Shown here in pieces: positions 36,718 to 37,895 of a stretch of 37,895 nt of DNA (position 1 is the stretch's first letter; the number at the start of each line of letters is the position of its first letter). The translations under genes were made by a program, and so were the position numbers. Origin of the DNA: a virus; IMG/VR virus record IMGVR_UViG_3300028837_004144, positions 1-37,895 of that record, one strand, 5' to 3'. The notes under the pieces are model-generated. The model had not been told where the DNA came from, did not search any database, and worked only from the letters and a program-made list of their open reading frames with translations.

Positions 36718-37895
36718 GCCTCGCCCTTTCCGGAATCGCCGGCGGCATTGCCGGCGGGTGTATCTTCGGTGGGAAACAAGGGGCCGGCCGTGGCCGACAG
36801 GCAATGCGGTGAAAAGTAGATGCGTTCCCGGTTACGATTGGTCCGGGCGGCCCCGTCGCCCTTGCAGCCGTATCCCCCTTGTGCCGTCCACTTGTACAGC
36901 GTCCAATTCGTCGGCATCGCGTGCTCTCCCTCGTAGCCGCAAAGCGCAATCCGCATCCGGGGGTCGTCGCCGTGCTCGACCGCCCACGCGCGCGCGGCAT
37001 CGGCGAGGGCCTGGTCGTCGCATCGGTACAGGCTGGTGCGTCGTGTTGCCTCTTTGCCATAGGGCGGGTCCAAAAACACCCCGGTCAACCCGGTGCACGT
37101 GGTCTGCGCCCGGCCGAGAATCGAATCCCATTGACCGCAATGCACCCGGACCATGCGCAGCCGGTCACAGAGCGTCCCCATCCATGCACACAAGGCAGCC
37201 AGGTGGCCCACCGATGCCCCCAGGCCCGCGGGCGCGCCGGCTCCGAGTCCGCGCCGGCGGTTGACCCCCCGGCCACCGTCCCCGCAGTGCAGGCGCTGCC
37301 GATTGACCCCGCGGTGTGCCCGGCCGGTCTGCGGTACCTGTCTGCTGACACCGCGGCCGCCCCGCGTTTTCTTTTTCGTGACACCTTTCGGGCCCTTGCC
37401 TGTCTTGCGAAGCGTGGACGTGCCCCCCTCATTCACCACGTGCCACGGCCCCACCCCGGAGCAAAAGCCGGAACCAATCCAACAACTCATACCCCAGGCC
37501 CAGGCACCGGCTATCTCCGCATCGTAATAGGTACGGTCTGCCTCGATGCGCGCCTGCAATCCGCCAGAGACCTCGACCAACCACAAATGAATGGCGGTGA
37601 GGTCGGCGGTGCTTGGCGGCCGGTCGGCCGCCGCGGCCACTCCGTCCGGATCCGCCCGGACGGCCCGCCAGAAATTGACCACCAGGCCATCGAGGTCGTT
37701 CACGGTCTCGATGCCCGGTGCACCGGGCCGGGCGAGCAACACCGCGCCGGATCCAAAGAACGGTTCGACGTAATTGGGCACGTCGCCGAAGCGCCGCCAG
37801 ACCTCGGCCGCCGCCCTGCGCTTGCTCCCGAAATACGGGAAGGGCGCTTGCAGGGCAGGGGGCGCCGCGGGCCGCTTGTGTGAACGCTTGGCCAT
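36714..37895 (-). CDS. D12-class adenine-N6 DNA methyltransferase
   Basis: 393 aa with the start codon on the last base of the window. PFPYFGSKRRAAAEVW (motif X), YVEPFFGSGAVLLARP (motif I) and VFLDPPYGKEATRR (motif IV, DPPY) identify a Dam-like D12 methylase. It would methylate adenine in phage DNA, giving protection from host restriction or marking. It is about 120 aa longer than a typical Dam because of a low-complexity insert (about residues 165-225) with repeats of RGVNR and Gly/Arg (KKKTRGGRGVSRQ; GGRGVNRRRGLG). Alternative starts outside the window cannot be excluded. Confidence 0.87.
   Translation of the reverse strand: MAKRSHKRPAAPPALQAPFPYFGSKRRAAAEVWRRFGDVPNYVEPFFGSGAVLLARPGAPGIETVNDLDGLVVNFWRAVRADPDGVAAAADRPPSTADLTAIHLWLVEVSGGLQARIEADRTYYDAEIAGAWAWGMSCWIGSGFCSGVGPWHVVNEGGTSTLRKTGKGPKGVTKKKTRGGRGVSRQVPQTGRAHRGVNRQRLHCGDGGRGVNRRRGLGAGAPAGLGASVGHLAALCAWMGTLCDRLRMVRVHCGQWDSILGRAQTTCTGLTGVFLDPPYGKEATRRTSLYRCDDQALADAARAWAVEHGDDPRMRIALCGYEGEHAMPTNWTLYKWTAQGGYGCKGDGAARTNRNRERIYFSPHCLSATAGPLFPTEDTPAGNAAGDSGKGEA

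Overview
The window reads as a tailed double-stranded DNA phage of lambda-like (siphovirus) organisation, and may be an entire genome of 37,895 bp. It is strongly GC-rich by eye. Genes are tightly packed with many ATGA or GTGA overlaps, and use Shine-Dalgarno sites of the AAAGG(T/G)G type. A lipobox protein and a membrane/coiled-coil protein resembling a spanin pair point to a Gram-negative, high-GC host. I cannot name the host. I see no integrase, no recognisable repressor, no DNA polymerase, no tRNA gene, no CRISPR array and no endolysin.

Layout. (1) 1-2387, leftward: four small early-type genes, including a DUF6166-like protein with Cys knuckles and a frameshifted Spo11/TopoVI-A-like TOPRIM protein. 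Three of them carry near-identical leaders of 70-85 nt. (2) 2388-2988: divergent control region with a perfect leftward sigma70-type promoter that has a palindrome in its spacer and a second copy 42 bp away. (3) 2989-30119, mostly rightward: ParB-type nuclease-domain protein, Trm1-like methyltransferase, one leftward DUF5131 gene with its own promoter, then small and large terminase, an Ogr/Delta-like zinc ribbon, gpW-like joiner, portal, protease with a nested scaffold start, decoration-like protein, major capsid protein, a spanin/holin-like group, a cysteine-rich fibre-like protein, a GT9-like glycosyltransferase, connector genes, tail tube candidate, tail chaperone with a -1 frameshift signal, tape measure, and tail-tip/fibre proteins including an inserted LamG-like domain. 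(4) 30120-30394: noncoding convergent junction with a telomere-like G-quadruplex motif. (5) 30395-37895, leftward: small proteins, an HhH-GPD DNA glycosylase, a RusA resolvase, a C2HC zinc finger, a large ParB-like protein and a D12-class adenine methylase.

The leftward genes at the two ends join cleanly if the sequence is circular. The TGA of gene 1 would abut the ATG of the methylase at 37895, with a purine-rich ribosome site inside the end of gene 1. One leftward transcription unit would then run from the promoter near 2580 through position 1 to 30395, facing one rightward structural unit. The leftward unit carries DNA modification, repair and recombination functions. The rightward unit packages DNA and builds head and tail.

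The best leads are the -1 frameshift cassette at 20920-20976, the nested scaffold start at 11046, the promoter/operator pair near 2580, the repeated leader elements in the leftward operon, and the pairing of a protein with about 31 cysteines with a glycosyltransferase inside the structural operon.
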